Below, one piece after another: positions 7,435 through 16,200 of a stretch of DNA of 62,268 nucleotides. Each line of letters opens with the position of its first letter. Position 1 is the first letter of the stretch. A model generated the notes under the pieces. The model ran no database searches, had not been told where the DNA came from, and saw only the letters and a program-made list of their open reading frames with translations. This stretch comes from Flavobacteriales bacterium (GTDB lineage Bacteria > Bacteroidota > Bacteroidia > Flavobacteriales_F > PHOS-HE28), in NCBI GenBank assembly GCA_013360395.1, contig JABWBQ010000010.1, positions 1 to 62,268 on the forward strand. The letters are read 5' to 3'. A program made the translations under genes and the position numbers.

Positions 7435-7686
7435 TCAAAAAAAATGGCGGTTCATGAACGCGCGACCTGAACCGGACTTGAGGTACTTCTCGAACGCGTA
7501 GGCCTTGTGTTTGTCGATGAAGCCGAAGGTCGCCATGCACTTCACAGGCAACCTGTCCTTGGTGGAGTGGACCGTACCGGCCTCATGGCGGCGCAAGCGG
7601 GCCTCCATGTCCTTGGTGCAACCCACGTAGCTGCGACCGTCCGCGCACAAGAGGATGTACACCCAATGGGACAGGTCGGGGTGCAT
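7435..7686 (-). CDS. GIY-YIG nuclease-fold protein
   Basis: An 83-residue protein consisting of a single GIY-YIG domain: VYILLCADGRSYVGCT supplies the two tyrosine-containing strands, followed by RLRRHEAG and the Glu of AYAFEKYLKSG. Such small stand-alone proteins are common and numerous in Bacteroidota; their role is unclear, with excision, mobile-element or RNA functions suggested. It is flanked on both sides by short GC-rich repeats (TGCTTCGGCGAGGCG near 7417 and 7799), and its 3' end points toward the MITE. Confidence 0.8.
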   Translation of the reverse strand: MHPDLSHWVYILLCADGRSYVGCTKDMEARLRRHEAGTVHSTKDRLPVKCMATFGFIDKHKAYAFEKYLKSGSGRAFMNRHFF

Positions 7687-7769
7687 GGTGAAAGATGTAT
7701 CCGCCTTCGCGAATTACAGCGCAATGCGCTGCAATTTGCTTCGGCGATGCGATGATAGTGCCCGCCTTC

Positions 7770-7799
7770 GCAGGGCCCATGCAAAGCATGGGCGCCTGC
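7770..7799 (-). terminator. hairpin downstream of ssrA
   Basis: GCCCATGC-AAA-GCATGGGC (7775-7793) is a perfect 8-base stem. It is extended by GCAGG/CCTGC with one bulged G. It begins about 17 bases beyond the 3' end of the tmRNA on the minus strand and probably ends or protects that transcript. There is no T-tract, so a classical intrinsic terminator is not certain. Confidence 0.5.
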
Positions 7800-7815
7800 T
7801 TCGGCGAGGCGAAGG

Positions 7816-8210
7816 TGGAGCCGGAGGGATTCGAACCCTCGTCCAAACGTCCGTGACGTGCGCTTTCTCCAGGTTCAGCCGCTTCGTTGGTTTTCGACCG
7901 CCGCCTGGGGAAGGGCACCCCAGCGATGGCTTAGGTCCTGTGTCTCACCCGCGCACCGGACCACAGCGCGGGCCAGCCCTTCAGGATGATACCCCTGTAC
8001 CGGGAAAGCGAAGGACGAACCTCCCCGAGGGGCACTCGTCCACGCTACTGTTGTTCACGTGGATGAAGCCGTTGGCCTGAGGCCATTAGGCTGCGAGCGC
8101 GTAGTCGACGTTGCCAGTTATGGCATTGAGGCACTGGGATGACGAGCCGCACCTCACGCTCGACCTGCTTACACACATCACTCGGCCGCTGTCAAAACCA
8201 GGTCGGCCCC
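7816..8210 (-). ncRNA. ssrA: transfer-messenger RNA (tmRNA)
   Basis: Read on the minus strand, the 5' end GGGGCCGACCTGGTTTTGAC pairs with the 3' end CGGCTCCA to form the tRNA-like acceptor stem. The T-arm GGTTCGAATCC is intact. The tag reading frame encodes GNVDYALAA followed by TAA, ending in the ALAA degron recognised by ClpXP; the usual Bacteroidota tag is GENNYALAA-like. The 3' CCA is not fully encoded (ACCT), so it must be completed enzymatically. Length is about 395 bases, normal for a one-piece tmRNA. It rescues stalled ribosomes with SmpB. Confidence 0.95.
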
Positions 8211-8233
8211 AAAGTGGTTCAAGGAACGCCCCA

Positions 8234-8241
8234 CAAAGGTA
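8234..8241 (-). promoter_or_regulatory. ssrA promoter -7 box
   Basis: On the minus strand this reads TACCTTTG, a perfect match to the Bacteroidota TAnnTTTG -7 element. It lies 24 bases upstream of the mature tmRNA 5' end, consistent with a short leader removed by RNase P. Confidence 0.6.
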
Positions 8242-8320
8242 AGGAACCCGCAAGCCGCGGGCTGTGTGCGGGGACCGGCGCGACAGACCGATGTCAGCCC
8301 CCGTGGCCTGTGGAAGCATC

Positions 8321-8328
8321 TACATTTG
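8321..8328 (+). promoter_or_regulatory. promoter -7 box of the dehydrogenase gene
   Basis: TACATTTG matches the Bacteroidota TAnnTTTG consensus exactly and lies 20 bases before the ATG at 8348, leaving a short leader. It is divergent from the ssrA promoter about 80 bases away. Confidence 0.6.
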
Positions 8329-8347
8329 CCGCCGTTCCAGGAAAGGC

Positions 8348-9580
8348 ATGAAGGAAGGCATACGCAGGATCGGCATCATCCGCGAGCGGAAGGTGCCCGT
8401 GGACCGGAGGGTGGCATTGACGCCGAAAGCGGCCCGGCGGGCCATGGCCCTGCACCCCGGGCTGGACCTGGTGGTGGAGCCGAGCCCGGTGCGGGCGTTC
8501 AGCGATGCGGAATACGAGGCGGCGGGCGTGCCGCTCCAGGCCGACCTGGGCGACCGCGACCTGCTGATCGGTGTGAAGGAAGTGCCCGTGGAGCATCTGC
8601 TGGCGGGCAAGCGTTACCTCTTCTTCAGCCACACCATCAAGAAACAGCCGCACAACCGCAAGCTGATGCAGGCCGTGGTGCGCAAGGGCATCACGTTGAT
8701 CGACCACGAGCTGCTCACCGATGACGCGGGCGAGCGTGTGCTGGCCTTCGGCCACTGGGCCGGCGTGGTGGGCGCCTACAACGCCCTGCGCGGTTGGAAC
8801 ATGCTGCGTGGCGGCCCCGGCATGAAACCGGCGCATGAATGCCACGACCTGGCCGAGCTGAAGCACGAGGTGCTGAAGCTGGAGGACCGCGCGGCGCTGC
8901 ACATCGTGATGACCGGTGCGGGCCGTGTGGGCCAGGGAGCCTTGGAGCTGCTGGAGTCCGCCGACGTGCGGCGCAGCACGCCCGATGACCTGCGTTCCGG
9001 GAAAGTGACGGGGCCCACCGTGACCGTGTTAGGCACGGGTGACCTCTACAAGCGGGTGGACGGAGCGCCTTTCGACCGCCACGCCTTCCACCGCGACCCG
9101 GCCGGGCATCGCAGCGACCTCCTGCCCTACCTGCACCACGCCACGGTGTACCTCGCCTGTCACTTCTGGGACCCGCGCGGCCCGAAGATCCTCTCGCACG
9201 CCGACCTGCGCACACCCGGGCTCGCCCTTCGGCTGATCGCCGACGTGAGCTGCGATGTGGACGGGCCCATCGACAGCACCCTGCGGGCCAGCACCATCGA
9301 CGAGCCGTACTACGGCTACGCCCCGTCCACCGGCGGCGAGGTGGCCTTCGGTGCAGCGGACAGCATCAGCGTGATGGCGGTGGACAACCTGCCCTGCGCG
9401 CTGCCGCGCGATGCCTCGGAAGCTTTCGCGCAGGACCTGCTGGACCGTGTGCTTCCCGCCCTGCTCGGTGAAGGTGATGATGCCATGGTGGACCGTGCCA
9501 CCATCGTGGAGGAAGGCCGTCTGACCCCGCGTTTCAGCCACTTGGAGGACTACGCGGCCGAGGCCACCAACGCGCACTGA
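8348..9580 (+). CDS. LYS1/alanine dehydrogenase/PNT-like NAD(P)-dependent oxidoreductase
   Basis: A 410-residue protein whose N-terminal half (IGIIRERKVPVDRRVALTPKAA, then VVEPSPVRAF and DLLIGVKEVP) follows the alanine dehydrogenase/transhydrogenase alpha/saccharopine dehydrogenase (lysine-forming) pattern. HIVMTGAGRVGQGALELL near residue 197 is the Rossmann nucleotide-binding loop. The C-terminal part (LIADVSCDVDGPI, STIDEPYYGY) resembles saccharopine dehydrogenases. In Bacteroidota this family is usually annotated only as NAD(P)-dependent oxidoreductase; the substrate is unproven. The start at 8348 is supported by the promoter 20 bases upstream. Confidence 0.75.
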   Translation: MKEGIRRIGIIRERKVPVDRRVALTPKAARRAMALHPGLDLVVEPSPVRAFSDAEYEAAGVPLQADLGDRDLLIGVKEVPVEHLLAGKRYLFFSHTIKKQPHNRKLMQAVVRKGITLIDHELLTDDAGERVLAFGHWAGVVGAYNALRGWNMLRGGPGMKPAHECHDLAELKHEVLKLEDRAALHIVMTGAGRVGQGALELLESADVRRSTPDDLRSGKVTGPTVTVLGTGDLYKRVDGAPFDRHAFHRDPAGHRSDLLPYLHHATVYLACHFWDPRGPKILSHADLRTPGLALRLIADVSCDVDGPIDSTLRASTIDEPYYGYAPSTGGEVAFGAADSISVMAVDNLPCALPRDASEAFAQDLLDRVLPALLGEGDDAMVDRATIVEEGRLTPRFSHLEDYAAEATNAH

Positions 9581-9584
9581 GCGC

Positions 9585-10136
9585 TCAACCTTCGCGGGGC
9601 ACCACCAGCTCCAGGCAGAACACCGCCCGCCCGTCGCCGTTGGTGGCGATGGAGACCTGCATGGGCCGCTGGCTGCGCCGGGCCATGGTGAGCAGGCCGA
9701 GCCCGGCACCTCCCCGCGCCGTGCGCGCATCGTTGGACAACAACATGAGGTAGTGTTCCATGAGGGCCACCTCGTCCATGGCGTTGAGCACTTCGATGCG
9801 GTGCTGGAGCAGGGCCGCCGTGGCCAGTTCCACGTGGTTGAGCAGCACGATCCGGTAGGCACCGCCGGTGCGACCCACCAGCACCCGGCCCTCGGCCGCC
9901 TGGTCCTCGCCGCCATGATGCAGGATGTTCTCCACCCCTTCCACCAGCACGCTGATCAGCCGTTTGCGCACGGCCACCGGATCGCCGGCGGCGAGCGAGC
10001 CGGCCTCCACGCGGCCCACAGCGGCCTCCAGGTCGGCGCGGGTGAGCGTGCCGCTGTGGTCCCACAGCACCGCATCGGCGCCGTGGGCCAGCATCTGGCC
10101 GCGCATCTGATCCACGCTGGGTTGCTGCAACGACAT
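9585..10136 (-). CDS. SiaB-like regulatory protein kinase (DUF6272)
   Basis: A 183-residue protein similar in pattern to SiaB-family kinases and GHKL-like proteins: an early HSGTLTRADLEAAVGRVE segment, a helix with VEGVENILHHG (N-box-like, with the Glu/Asn pair expected for ATP-Mg binding), and GGAGLGLLTMARRS near the C-terminus resembling a G-box. In proteobacteria SiaB phosphorylates an anti-sigma-antagonist-type partner (SiaC). No SiaC-like gene is adjacent. It converges with the dehydrogenase, their stops being five bases apart. Confidence 0.65.
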   Translation of the reverse strand: MSLQQPSVDQMRGQMLAHGADAVLWDHSGTLTRADLEAAVGRVEAGSLAAGDPVAVRKRLISVLVEGVENILHHGGEDQAAEGRVLVGRTGGAYRIVLLNHVELATAALLQHRIEVLNAMDEVALMEHYLMLLSNDARTARGGAGLGLLTMARRSQRPMQVSIATNGDGRAVFCLELVVPREG

Positions 10137-10320
10137 GAGGCGCCAGGGATCGGCGTACTGCGCTTGCCTACGGGCGAACGGGACAAAAGGTTCGACCGGG
10201 GCGGGAGGCGGTTCGACCAGCGTTGGCGGTCTCCGAAAGGAACCCGCTCGGAATGAGCGGCATGGATGTCGTGCGATAGGGGCTAACGGCTACCTTTCCA
10301 AACCCCAACGACCCCGTCCC

Positions 10321-13245
10321 ATGCGCCGCCTTCCCGCCCGCTGGACGCACCCCCTGGTGCTCCTGGCGACCCTGTGCCACGCCCTGTCGATGCACGCCCA
10401 GATCGACATCGACCTGGGCACCGGCCTGGCCTTCAACGGCCAGAACCAGTACCCCGCGCCGTACGGCAACCTGGCGGACGGCTCGCGCCACCAGATGCTC
10501 GTGCTCGCCAGCGAGCTCACCGCGGCGGGCATGGCCGAGGGCGATATCGTCTCGCTGGCCTTCCACGTGGCCGTGGCCTCGCCCACCGTGCTCGAGGGCT
10601 TCACGGTGCGCATGGGCCTCACCACGGCCACCGAAATGGACAACCAGTGGCTGGCGGGCAGCACCGTGGTCTGGGGTCCCCAGGACCACGCGGCACAAAC
10701 GGGGTGGAACGTGCATCCGTTCGCGACACCGTTCGCCTGGGACGGCACGAGCAACCTGGTGGTGGAGACCTGCTTCTCCAACAACACGCAGACGGACAAC
10801 AGCAGCATGTACCGCACGGCCACGGGCTTCACCAGCGTCACCTACCGTGCCACGCCCAATCCCAACGTATGCACCTTCAACGGGGGCAACCTGCTCACCA
10901 GCGTTCAGCGTCCCGACATGCGTTTCGGGTGGGTGCCGTTGGAAGCGCCTCCCGTGGCCGCCTTCACCGTGAGCCCCGGCTTCACCTGCACGGGCACCGT
11001 GCAGTTCACCGACGGTTCGGCCTTCGTGCCCACCGCCTGGGAATGGCATTTCGGCGATGACAGCACCAGCACCGCGCAGAACCCCACGCACACCTACCTG
11101 TCCGACGGTGTGTACGACGTGACGCTGATCGTCACCAACGCCTTCGGCACCGACACCCTGACCCTGACCGATGCGGTGACGGTGAGCGCGGGCGGTGCCA
11201 TGCCTGCGGCGATCTGCCCTCCGGCGAACGCGCCCACCATCGCCGGATTCGGCATCACCAACGTGACGATGAACGACCTGGTGCTGACCTCGGGCGATGC
11301 GGTGAGCGATGGCGGCTATCTGGACCGCGGCTGCGCGATCGATACGGTGGCTGCGGGCGCCCCCTTCGTCCTGAGCGTCACCACGGGCACCATCGCCGGG
11401 CATCAACTGAAGGCCTGGGTGGACTGGGACGGCAACGGCGCCTTCGATGCGGGCGAGACCGTGCTGGCGGTGGCCAGTGGGACCGGGGGCAGCGCCAGCC
11501 TGCTCGTACCCGTCGGCGCGGCGCAGGGTGTGCCCTTGCGCGTGCGGGTGATGGCCGACTACGACCTGGCCCCGCTGCTGGACCCCTGTACGGCGCCCCA
11601 ATTCGGGCAGGCCGAGGACCTGGGCCTGGTGGTGGTGCCCAACACCGCGGCGCCCGTGGCCGCCTTCAGCGCCACGCCTCTCTTCACCTGCGACGGGGCC
11701 GTGCAATTCACCGATGCCTCGCAGAACCTGCCCACGGGATGGACCTGGGACTTCGGGGACGGCAATGCGAGCAACCTGGCCTCCCCGCTGCACATCTACG
11801 GGGCCAGCGGCACGTACAGCGTGCAGCTGATCGCCATCAACGCCAACGGGCAGGACACCGTGCTGATGCAGGACCTGGTGACCGTGGACCTGGACGGCCA
11901 GTTGGACCCGCCGCAATGCGCGCCGCAGACCCAGGGCTATTGCTGCGGCTTCGGCCTGCTGGGCCTCAGCTTCGCCGGCCTCAACAGCAGCAGCGCCGAT
12001 GGCGTGGAGGGCTACATGGACCGCACCTGCGGCAACGTGGCCACCGTGGAGGAAGGCACCGTGGTGCCCGTGCAGTTCGACACGGACGACCTGCTGGACC
12101 AGGACGTGTACCTGTGGATCGACCTGGACGATGATGGGGACTTCGCCAACGACGAGCTGGTCTTCTTCGCCCTGAACGCCACCGATCCGTCCGGCACGGT
12201 GGCCATTCCCCAGGGCACGGTGTACAACACGCCGCTGCGCATGCGGGTGGTGGCCGACGTGGTGGGCAACATCACCGGGCCGTGCGATGCACCGTTGTAC
12301 GGCCAGGTGGAGGACTTCAGTGCGGTGGTGCTTCCGGTGAGCGTGCCGCCCACGGCGCAGTTCGCGGCCAGCCCGTCCAGCACCTGCGACGGCGTGGTGC
12401 AGTTCACCGACCAGAGCACGGGGCTGCCCTTCAGCTGGCAGTGGGACTTCGGTGACGGTGGCAGCAGCACCGACCAGCATCCGCAGCACACCTATGCGGC
12501 GCCGGGCAGCTACTCGGTGACCCTGACGGTGGAGAACATCAACGGCACGGACAGCGAGACCCAGGTGGACCTGATCACCTATGTGCAAGGTTTTCTCTGC
12601 GACACCACGCAGATGCCGGACAACGGGTTGCTCACCGTGACCGAATGCCAGGGGGTGCTGGTGGATGATGGTGGTGCGCAGGACGACTACAGCCCGGGCC
12701 TCAGCGCCCCGGTGACCATCGCACCACCGGGCGCGGAAGTGGTGACGCTCACCTTCACGGAGTTCGCCTTCGAGGAGAACTTCGACTTCCTGGCCATTTA
12801 CGACGGTCCGGACCCCAACGCCCCGCTGCTGTACGAGCTCACGGGCAACGGCCTGGGGGCGCTGCCCAACGGCGGGGTGATCGGCTCCACGGGGCCCACG
12901 CTTTGCGTGCGGCAGGAGGCCAGCAACGGCCCCATCACCTGGGCGGGCTTCGTGGCCACCTGGGACTGCTCGTTCACCGGGGTCGCGGAACGCGAGGACC
13001 CGATCGGGTCGGTGCATCCCGTGCCCACCGGCGGGCCCTTCCAGCTGACCTTGAGGCGTCCTGCCGGAGCGGGTTGGACGGTGACCATCAACAACGCCTT
13101 GGGGGAACTTGTGCTGCGGGAAGCCCTTCCCGTAGGCGCGCGCAAGGCCACCTTTGATGCTGCCCCATGGGCGCCCGGGACCTATGGTCTGACGGTGCAG
13201 GGACCCGATGGCCGCTGGGCCCGGCGGATCATGGTGCACCATTGA
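10321..13245 (+). CDS. secreted PKD/GEVED/CUB protein with T9SS type A sorting domain
   Basis: A 974-residue secreted protein. A signal peptide ends near MHAQ (residues 1-24). Three PKD domains (about residues 209-290, 443-523, 675-755) each carry the WDFGDG-type motif (WHFGDDS, WDFGDGN, WDFGDGG). Two GEVED domains alternate with them (about 306-433 and 523-670, with WVDWDGNGAFD and WIDLDDDGDF). A CUB-like domain follows (about 760-883, NFDFLAIYDGPD), then a T9SS C-terminal domain of about 88 residues. It is exported by the gliding-linked type IX system and displayed or released at the surface. The ATG at 10321 is chosen because it gives the signal peptide; TACCTTTC at 10291 may be its -7 box. 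Confidence 0.85.
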   Translation: MRRLPARWTHPLVLLATLCHALSMHAQIDIDLGTGLAFNGQNQYPAPYGNLADGSRHQMLVLASELTAAGMAEGDIVSLAFHVAVASPTVLEGFTVRMGLTTATEMDNQWLAGSTVVWGPQDHAAQTGWNVHPFATPFAWDGTSNLVVETCFSNNTQTDNSSMYRTATGFTSVTYRATPNPNVCTFNGGNLLTSVQRPDMRFGWVPLEAPPVAAFTVSPGFTCTGTVQFTDGSAFVPTAWEWHFGDDSTSTAQNPTHTYLSDGVYDVTLIVTNAFGTDTLTLTDAVTVSAGGAMPAAICPPANAPTIAGFGITNVTMNDLVLTSGDAVSDGGYLDRGCAIDTVAAGAPFVLSVTTGTIAGHQLKAWVDWDGNGAFDAGETVLAVASGTGGSASLLVPVGAAQGVPLRVRVMADYDLAPLLDPCTAPQFGQAEDLGLVVVPNTAAPVAAFSATPLFTCDGAVQFTDASQNLPTGWTWDFGDGNASNLASPLHIYGASGTYSVQLIAINANGQDTVLMQDLVTVDLDGQLDPPQCAPQTQGYCCGFGLLGLSFAGLNSSSADGVEGYMDRTCGNVATVEEGTVVPVQFDTDDLLDQDVYLWIDLDDDGDFANDELVFFALNATDPSGTVAIPQGTVYNTPLRMRVVADVVGNITGPCDAPLYGQVEDFSAVVLPVSVPPTAQFAASPSSTCDGVVQFTDQSTGLPFSWQWDFGDGGSSTDQHPQHTYAAPGSYSVTLTVENINGTDSETQVDLITYVQGFLCDTTQMPDNGLLTVTECQGVLVDDGGAQDDYSPGLSAPVTIAPPGAEVVTLTFTEFAFEENFDFLAIYDGPDPNAPLLYELTGNGLGALPNGGVIGSTGPTLCVRQEASNGPITWAGFVATWDCSFTGVAEREDPIGSVHPVPTGGPFQLTLRRPAGAGWTVTINNALGELVLREALPVGARKATFDAAPWAPGTYGLTVQGPDGRWARRIMVHH

Positions 13246-13257
13246 CCCCTTCCGCGC

Positions 13258-16200
13258 ATGAAGCGTTCCCTCCTCCGCGTTCTGGCCGCACTGGCCTTGG
13301 CGCCGCTCGCAACGGTCCCGGCGATGGCCACCCACCTGGTGGGCGGCAACCTGGGCTACGTGTACCAGGGAGAGACCGCACCGGGCAGCGGGCTGTACCG
13401 CTACCAGGTGTACCTCGAGTTCTACCTCAACTGCGGCCCGGCCTCCAACTACCAGTCGTTGTACGCGCTGCTCGGCGAGGACTACGGCACCCCCTTGTAC
13501 GTGGGCGCCTATCTGCAGGACCCGCAGAACCCGGGGGCGGACAAGGTGAAGTTGCAGGACATCCCGGTGTTCCTCACGGATTCGCTGGTGATCGAGCCGG
13601 AGCTGCCCTCCAACTGCGCCGTGGGCCAGGGGCTGTGCACGGTGAAGGGCACCTTCACGGGGCAGGTGGACGTGCCGCTCAACTTCGGGGGGCTGCACCT
13701 GTACTACCACATGTGCTGCCGCAACCTGGACATCGACAACCTGGACAACCCCAACGGCACCGGCATCGGCTATTACGCCTTCGTGCCGCCACCGCTGGTG
13801 AACAACTCCAGCCCGGTGTTCCTGGGCCAGCCCACGCCCTTCCTGTGCATCGGTGACACGGCCACCTTCCTCAACACGGCCAGCGACCCCGATGGCGACC
13901 AGCTGATCTTCTCCTTCGAGGTGCCCTACAACGCACAGAACTTCGGGGGGGGCATCATCCCGCCGCCGGCCACCCTGGACTGGCCGGTGAACGAGGTGAC
14001 GTACAACCCCGGCTTCAGCCTGGCCCAGCCCTTCGGTGCCGGGGGCTTCGCCTTCATCAACGGGGCCACGGGCCTCACCCGCTACATGGCCCCGTTGCAG
14101 GGCAACTACGTGGTGGCCGTGGAGGTGAAGGAGTACCGCAACGGGCAGCTCATCGGGCGCATCCGCCGCGACCTTCAACTGCAATCGATCCCCTGCCCGC
14201 CCAACGCCACACCGGCCCCCACCACGCCCATCGCCGCCAGCTACACCGTGCAGGCCGGCGACCAGCTGTGCATCGACTTCGCCTTCAACGACGCCGATGG
14301 GGATTCGCTGTTGCTGCAGGCGGCGGGCACCATCTTCGACGGCAACCAGGTGAACCCGCCCGCCACCATCGGCAGCCCGGTGGAGGGTGATGGTTCGGTG
14401 GGCACCCAGTTCTGCTGGAGCACCGCGTGCGACCAGGGCCAGGACCAGCCCTACCTCTTCAGCGTGAGCGTCACGGACAACGGCTGCCCACCGCTGACGC
14501 TGGACGTGGTGGTGCAGGTGCAGGTGGTGCCCTTCGTGGTACCCGGGCCGATCAGCGGTCCGCCACAGGTCTGCACCGGCGCCACGAGCACCGCCTACGG
14601 GCTTCCTGCGGGCAGCGGCGCCAGCTACAGCTGGACGGTCACCGGGGGGACGCTGACGGGCGGCAACGGCACGAACGCCATCACGGTGGACTGGGGTGCG
14701 CCCGGCAGTGGACAGGTGAGCGTGGTGGTGACCGACAGTCTGGGCTGTGCGGCCCCGCCGCTGACGCTGGCCGTTACCATCGTACCGCTGCCCGATGCCG
14801 ACGCGGGCGCCGATGCGTTGATCTGTGCAGGGGATACCGTCACCGTGGGGGGCAGCCCGACCGGGCCGGCGGGCAGCACCTTCGTCTGGGGCCCCGCCAC
14901 GGGTCTCAGCAGCACGGGGGCGGCCAACCCGCAGGCCTTCCCCGGCAGCACCACGGTGTACGTGGTGGAGGTGAACCACAGCGGCTGCACCAACACGGAC
15001 ACGGTGCAGATCACCGTATCGCAGCCCCAGGTGGATGCCGGGGCGGACGCGGCGCTGTGCACGGGGGACACGGTGACCCTGAACGCCACGGGGGCGGGCA
15101 GCTTCCTGTGGGCCCCGGCCCTGGGGCTGGATGATGCCACCGCCGAGGACCCACTGGCCTACCCCTCCGGCACCACCACCTACACGGTCACCCTTACCGA
15201 CAGCGTGGGCTGCACGGCCACCGACCAGGTGCTGGTGATGGTGCATGCGCTGCCCTTCGCCGACGCGGGTCCCGACCGCGAGATCTGCCCCTTGGGAAGC
15301 ACGCCCATCAGCGGGTCGCCCACCGGGCCTCCGGGGGCCACCTTCCTGTGGAGCCCGGCCACCGGCCTGAACGATCCGAGCCTGGGCGCACCCGTCGCCT
15401 CGCCCGCGGTGAGCACCACCTACCTGGTGCTGGTGACCGATACGAACGGCTGCACGGCCACCGACACCATGGTGGTGACGGTGCTGCCTTCGCCTCCCGT
15501 GGACGCGGGCGCCGACCTCACGATCTGCGCGGGCGACACGGCCCAGGTGCTGGCCTCGGGCCCCACGGCGGTGGACCTGGAATGGCTGCCGCCCAACAGC
15601 GGCCTGAGCGATGGGAACATCCTGGACCCGCTGGCCTTCCCCGGTGCGACCACCACCTACGTGCTGTGGGTGCAGGACGCCAACGATTGCACGGCCACCG
15701 ATACCATGACGGTGTTCGTGAACGCGCTGCCCAATGCCAGCGCAGGCCCGGACGTGGCCCTGTGCCTGGGCGGCAGTGCCCAGCTGAACGGCGGCGGTGG
15801 CACCAGCTACCAATGGTCGCCCGCTACCGGTCTGGATGACGCCACGGCCGAAGACCCGGTGGCCACCGTCACCATCAACACCACCTACCACGTGCTGGTG
15901 ACCGACGGCAACGGCTGCAGTGCGACGGACAGCGTGTCCGTGACGGTGAACCTGCCGGTGAACGCGGGGACCGACGGATCCGCCCTAGTTTGCAGCGACG
16001 GTGCGGTGGTGGACCTGAGCACCCTGCTCGGTGGATCGCCCGATGGCGGCGGCACCTGGAGCCCATCGGCCACCTACACGCCCGGCGGCGGCGGCGGTGT
16101 CTTCAGCTACCTCGTGAACGCACAAGCCCCCTGCGTGAGCGACACCGCCTTCGTCACCATCACCGAAGTGGCCGCTCCGGACGCCGGTGCGGACGCCACC

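Noticed and set aside
7816-7900. A tRNA suggested by the T-arm-like GGATTCGAACCC sequence.
   Set aside because: The rest of the region forms a tmRNA with tag frame and matching 5' acceptor strand; there is no anticodon arm of a tRNA.
10168-15891. A 1907-codon open frame on the minus strand opposite the two giant T9SS genes, and similar long frames at 15985-18381, 34243-38322 and 39115-42414.
   Set aside because: They lie antisense to genes with clear domains, have low-complexity Arg/Gly/His-rich translations, and are expected in GC-rich DNA with few stop codons.
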